From: Bradyrhizobium agreste
Lineage (GTDB): Bacteria; Pseudomonadota; Alphaproteobacteria; Rhizobiales; Xanthobacteraceae
NCBI RefSeq assembly: GCF_016031625.1
Contig: NZ_JACCHP010000020.1
Coordinates: 124,001-188,000, forward strand
DNA: 64,000 bases
Direction: 5' to 3'
Positions 62,156-64,000 of this stretch are shown here, piece by piece (within the stretch, counting starts at the first letter, position 1; every line of letters starts with the position of its first letter). The notes under the pieces were generated by a model. It made no database searches. It was not told the origin of the DNA and was given only the letters and a program-made list of their open reading frames with translations. Both the position numbers and the translations under genes were made by a program.

Positions 62156-63481
62156 CTAGACCTCATCAAACAGACGTTGTGAAAGCTTGGAGCGGATTCT
62201 GCCGGCAGGATCGAGCGATTTGCGGATCGCGTTGAAGCGCGACAGCGCGGGATAGCCGGCTTCGAGCGTCTCCCGCGACTGGCGCGCATCCTTGGCGAGA
62301 TAGAGCCGGCCCCCGGCCGCGACAACGAGACGGTCGATCTCGTCGAGAAAATTCAGGATGTCGCCGCGCACGGGGAAATCCAGCGCCAGCGTGTAGCCGG
62401 GCAACGGAAACGACAGGATGCCCTCGCCTTGGCCGAGCTTCTTCAGCACCGCGAGGAAGGAGGCGTCGCCGCGCCGCGCGACGCGATCGAGGATCTCGCC
62501 GAGCACGTCGCGTGCGCGGTTCTCAGGGATCACGCATTGATGCTGCAGGAAGCCGCGCTTGCCGTAGATGCGATTCCAGTCGGCAATGCTGTCGAGCGGA
62601 AAGAAATAGGGATAGAGCGAGACCACATGGCTGCCGCCGGCGCGGCGCGCACCCATGCGGTAATAAAGCTCGTTGAAGGCACGGATGCTAAGGCGGTTCA
62701 GCGTCATCGCGGGCAAATCGATCGGCACGCCGAGACCGGGAGCCTTGCCGGCGGGAAATACGGCGGCGCCGGCAGGGAGCTCGTCCTTGCCGGCGTGCTC
62801 GCCGAGATAGATCAGCGAGCGGCCGAGATCCTTGCCGCGTGCGGCGCAATCGATCCACGCCACCGAATAGGTCGCGGCATCGCCTGCATCGAGCGCGCGC
62901 ATCGCGGCATCAAGATCCGATGCCGAGATCACGCGCTCGCGAATCCACCCCGTTTCGACCTTGCGCAACCGCAAGGTCGCTTCGAGGATGATTCCGGTCA
63001 GGCCCATGCCGCCGATGGTTGCAAAGAACGCATCGGAGTTCTGCTCGCGCGAGGCTTCGATCACCTCGCCCGAGCCCGTGCGCAGCAGGATGGCGTCGAC
63101 ATAGCGGCCGAAGCCGCCTTCGCAATGATGGTTCTTGCCGTGGACGTCGGCGGCGATGGCGCCGCCGATCGACACGAAACGCGTGCCGGGCAGCACGAAG
63201 GGCAAGAAGCCGCGCGGGCCGAAGGTCTCGATCAGATCCGAGAGCAGCACGCCGGCCTCGAGGCGGATGCTGCCGGTCACGGGATCGAACCACCTGATGC
63301 GGTCGAAGCCCGTCATCGTCACCGTCCTGACGGCCCCGATTGCGGCATCGCCATAGGCGCGACCATTGCCGCGCGCGACGGTGCCGGAGACGACGGCGTC
63401 CGCGACCGCCGCGAACGCGCGCGGGCGCAGCATCTCGGTATCGACGACCGGGAAGCGCCCCCAACCGCTGACGAGGGTCAT
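62156..63481 (-). CDS. DprE1-like FAD-dependent oxidase, decaprenylphospho-D-ribose 2'-oxidase type
   Basis: A 441-residue VAO-family flavoprotein. The FAD-binding segments GNGRAYGDAAI and PGTRFVSIGGAIAADVHGKNHH, followed by GGFGRYV, match DprE1. The active-site lysine (Lys418 in M. tuberculosis) is Lys397 in YLAKDAR. The Cys387 that benzothiazinones modify is Ser357 here (SFPLPGYTL). It would oxidise the C2' hydroxyl of polyprenylphosphoryl-ribose. The gene is first in the dprE1-dprE2-like pair. Confidence 0.88.
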   Translation of the reverse strand: MTLVSGWGRFPVVDTEMLRPRAFAAVADAVVSGTVARGNGRAYGDAAIGAVRTVTMTGFDRIRWFDPVTGSIRLEAGVLLSDLIETFGPRGFLPFVLPGTRFVSIGGAIAADVHGKNHHCEGGFGRYVDAILLRTGSGEVIEASREQNSDAFFATIGGMGLTGIILEATLRLRKVETGWIRERVISASDLDAAMRALDAGDAATYSVAWIDCAARGKDLGRSLIYLGEHAGKDELPAGAAVFPAGKAPGLGVPIDLPAMTLNRLSIRAFNELYYRMGARRAGGSHVVSLYPYFFPLDSIADWNRIYGKRGFLQHQCVIPENRARDVLGEILDRVARRGDASFLAVLKKLGQGEGILSFPLPGYTLALDFPVRGDILNFLDEIDRLVVAAGGRLYLAKDARQSRETLEAGYPALSRFNAIRKSLDPAGRIRSKLSQRLFDEV

Positions 63482-63589
63482 GGCTCAGCTCCTGCGCCGG
63501 GCGCGCCGCCCTGCATTGCGAAACTGAGTACCGATCAAAAGCTTACATTGCGTTGAAAGCGCGGTTGGCGCGGAGCCCGGATCCCAAGC

Positions 63590-64000
63590 CTACCGTCCCA
63601 GCGCCAGTGCGATCAGGCCGAGCGTGCCGACGATGACGCGCCACCAGGCGAACAGCACGAAGCCGTGCCGGGTGACGTAGGTCAGGAACGTTTTCACCAC
63701 GATGACCGCGGTGATGAACGACACCACGAAGCCGATCCCGACGATGTTGATATGGTCCATCGTCATCTCGGCGCGGCTCTTGTAGAAATCGTAGGCGAAC
63801 GCACCGATCATGGTGGGAATCGCCAGGAAGAACGAAAACTCCGCCGCCGCGCGCTTGTCGGCGCCGAGCAGCATGGCGGCCACGATGCTGGCGCCGGACC
63901 GCGACACGCCCGGGATCATCGCCACGCATTGCGCGATGCCGATATAGAGATACATCAGCAGCGGAAATTTGGTGGCCTCAAACTCGCGCGGCTTGAGCTC
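63590..64000 (-). CDS. uppP: UppP (BacA), undecaprenyl-diphosphatase, C-terminal part
   Basis: The N-terminus lies beyond the window; 136 residues are visible. AQCVAMIPGVSRSGASI carries the conserved PGxSRSG motif of UppP, followed by membrane helices FFLAIPTMIGAFAYDF and VSFITAVIVVKTFL. UppP recycles undecaprenyl diphosphate for peptidoglycan and other surface polymers. It is transcribed ahead of the dprE1-like gene on the same strand, about 110 bp away. Confidence 0.94.
   Translation of the reverse strand, partial: ELKPREFEATKFPLLMYLYIGIAQCVAMIPGVSRSGASIVAAMLLGADKRAAAEFSFFLAIPTMIGAFAYDFYKSRAEMTMDHINIVGIGFVVSFITAVIVVKTFLTYVTRHGFVLFAWWRVIVGTLGLIALALGR

Overview
The window is a GC-rich alphaproteobacterial chromosome segment that I assign to Bradyrhizobium or a very close relative. 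The reasons are the gene order, an RpoH promoter plus ROSE-type RNA thermometer before a small heat-shock gene, and many intergenic palindromic repeats typical of that genus. Coding density is high. There is no rRNA, CRISPR array, insertion sequence or phage.

Region by region: 1-6714 holds the tail of a probable serine peptidase, a ParA-like ATPase, mutM, and the ubiE-ubiB-coaBC-dut operon. In this operon CoaBC carries an N-terminal FitA/VapB-like ribbon-helix-helix domain. 7169-19663 is a + strand run: divL (Tyr instead of His), a TsaE-AmgK fusion, a PilZ protein, murU, addB, addA and trxA. It links cell-cycle signalling, MurNAc recycling and RecBCD-type repair. 19771-24081 has an ATP-dependent DNA ligase, a metallophosphoesterase, folC and accD. 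24253-33294 is a long minus-strand housekeeping block (aroA, cmk, rpsA, sppA, ihfB, lapA-like, trpF, trpB, trpA). 33453-36572 has a small acidic protein, tRNA-Ala(GGC), divergent ohrR/ohr and a class III CoA-transferase.

37009-41313 is a ugpBAEC glycerol-3-phosphate importer with a Pho-box-like promoter. 41597-42443 is the heat-shock unit (hsp20, DUF1150). 42843-47097 is a TetR regulator followed by a molybdenum hydroxylase of PaoABC type with fused iron-sulfur and Mo subunits. 47200-49513 is a GH5 hydrolase and an O-antigen-ligase-like membrane protein. 49861-56434 is the nitrogen-PTS, sigma-54 and LPS-export block (ptsN, hpf, rpoN, lptB, lptA, lptC, rnd).

The last part, 56542-64000, contains a DPPR-synthase-like UbiA protein with a degenerate HAD domain, a ParDE toxin-antitoxin pair, an MFS transporter, tRNA-Leu(CAG), an NDUFA9-like protein, DprE2-like and DprE1-like enzymes, and the start of uppP. 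UbiA, DprE1 and DprE2 together suggest a polyprenyl-phosphate D-arabinofuranose donor pathway. The two least expected features are this pathway and the regulatory-domain CoaBC fusion with a FitA-like palindrome just upstream of it.
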